This document shows, in pieces, positions 63,379 to 64,000 of a stretch of 64,000 nucleotides of DNA. Source of the stretch: Streptomyces sp. CB02366 (GTDB lineage: Bacteria > Actinomycetota > Actinomycetes > Streptomycetales > Streptomycetaceae); assembly GCF_001905905.1 (NCBI RefSeq), contig NZ_LIVT01000001.1, forward strand, positions 665,952-729,951, read 5' to 3'. Under the pieces are notes generated by a model, which had not been told where the DNA came from, did not search any database, and was given only the letters and a program-made list of their open reading frames with translations. The first letter of the stretch is position 1. Every line of letters begins with the position of its first letter. The position numbers were made by a program, and so were the translations under genes.

Positions 63379-64000
63379 TCAGCCCTCGCGGACGCCCGGG
63401 ATCTCCGCCGGCTCCGGCGTCGTCCGCTCCATCACCACGAAGCTGCCGCCCCGGTGCTTGAGCCGGTAGCGCGCCTCGGGGTGCAGCTGCTCGGCGTACG
63501 CCACCGGGTCCTGGATCGGGCGGGACCAGCCGAAGTCCAGGTTGACGGCGACGATGTCGGGCGCGGTGCCGGGGGCTCCGCCGACCCAGTAGACGGTGCG
63601 GTCGGAGGTGAGGTGGGCCATCAGCGTGATGTCCGTCTCGACCCGGGCCCCGGCCGGGATGGCGTCGAGCGCCGCCCGCGCCGCCCAGCTGCGGACGTCG
63701 TCGGTGCGGTAGGTCTCAGGGCGCAGCAGGTCGCGCAGCGGCAGGTGCTGGGTCATCGCGACGGCGATCGCGGTCGCGACGGGGACGGCGACCTTCGCGT
63801 ACGAGGCGAGCCAGGGGCGGTGCGAGCCGCGGCTGCGGCGGACGCCGTCGGCCAGTGCGAGGAAGAGCACCGGCATGAGGATGGCGCTGTAGTGCCAGAC
63901 CATGCCCCAGTGGTTGCTGTCCTGGGAGAGCAGCCGCCAGCCGAGGGTGGGGACGATCAGCAGGGTCAGCGGTGAGCGCAGCGCCATGAACGCGGTGATG
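63379..64000 (-). CDS. DUF2079 membrane protein (partial, C-terminal end)
   Basis: The C-terminal 207 residues of a multi-spanning membrane protein; the N-terminus runs past the window edge (frame open to 64000, no start seen). Visible: a helix at MALRSPLTLLIVPTLGWRLL, WHYSAILMPVLFLALADGVR, one more helix (AKVAVPVATAIAVAM), and an extracytoplasmic tail. Recognised as DUF2079 (predicted glycosyltransferase-like or lipid-sugar membrane proteins) from memory. The stop is at 63379-63381. Confidence 0.75.
   Translation of the reverse strand, partial: ITAFMALRSPLTLLIVPTLGWRLLSQDSNHWGMVWHYSAILMPVLFLALADGVRRSRGSHRPWLASYAKVAVPVATAIAVAMTQHLPLRDLLRPETYRTDDVRSWAARAALDAIPAGARVETDITLMAHLTSDRTVYWVGGAPGTAPDIVAVNLDFGWSRPIQDPVAYAEQLHPEARYRLKHRGGSFVVMERTTPEPAEIPGVREG

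Overview
The window is high-GC actinobacterial chromosome and almost certainly Streptomyces. Many genes start with GTG, intergenic hairpins are very GC-rich, and third codon positions are nearly all G or C. The gene families (MelC1/MelC2 tyrosinase, SCO4848-type membrane protein, DUF3017 next to folD, DUF6716 glycosyltransferase, DUF2690 regulator) are typical of that genus. From memory, the order nonulosonate cluster / kdp / sdhCDAB / D-Ala-D-Ala carboxypeptidase / trpS / mdh / folD matches the SCO48xx core region of S. coelicolor. I could not check that here. I saw no tRNA, rRNA, CRISPR array, insertion sequence or prophage.

Layout. 1-3382: a BmpA-type nucleoside ABC importer (lipoprotein, double ATPase, cut-off permease), then an M20 amidohydrolase. 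5240-16557: a cell-wall glycopolymer cluster built on a sialic-acid-like (nonulosonic) sugar. It holds NeuB, a CMP-nonulosonate synthetase fused to a HAD phosphatase, a DUF6716 glycosyltransferase, three polysialyltransferase-like enzymes, two GT2 enzymes and an acyltransferase. The GT2-polysialyltransferase pair occurs twice, facing each other. Intergenic regions beside both pairs carry GTTCACC-type half-sites exactly 22 bp apart, which resemble PhoP (phosphate-starvation) direct repeats. 16825-21268: a LysE exporter, an L,D-transpeptidase lipoprotein, and an ECF sigma factor with its coupled membrane partner. 21609-26246: kdpFABC, preceded by an extra 27-codon membrane ORF and by four 11-bp direct repeats. 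26552-32830: two genes of unknown role, the melC1-melC2 tyrosinase operon, a GH20 hexosaminidase and an OHCU decarboxylase. 33043-36463: sdhCDAB.

36607-39076: a membrane protein, then a three-gene operon (membrane protein, DCC thiol protein, TetR) behind two perfect TTGAAC-NN-GTTCAA operators. 39082-45077: a peptide-binding protein, a metallophosphoesterase, an SCO4848 protein, a D,D-carboxypeptidase and a YihY/BrkB protein. 45250-47449: a DprE1/DprE2-like pair whose DprE1 lacks the usual active-site residues. 47491-54443: a 2H phosphoesterase, trpS, an ornithine aminotransferase, a glutathionylspermidine-synthase-like ATP-grasp gene with a small lipoprotein, and a divergent MocR/AhpD-like pair. 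54492-57700: an uncharacterised three-gene operon in which two adjacent proteins share an I-G-S-x3-S-A-x3-G-x-H-N motif. 57956-64000: mdh, an XRE-DUF2690 regulator, DUF3017, folD, an RDD protein and a cut-off DUF2079 protein.

Much of the window serves the cell envelope (glycopolymer synthesis, peptidoglycan cross-linking and trimming, lipoproteins, arabinose-lipid-type enzymes) and central metabolism (sdh, mdh, folD, trpS, ornithine aminotransferase). The strongest leads for new biology are the motif-sharing operon at 54492-57700, the possible phosphate control of the nonulosonate cluster, the double TetR operator, the residue-stripped DprE1 homologue and the tiny ORF before kdpF.
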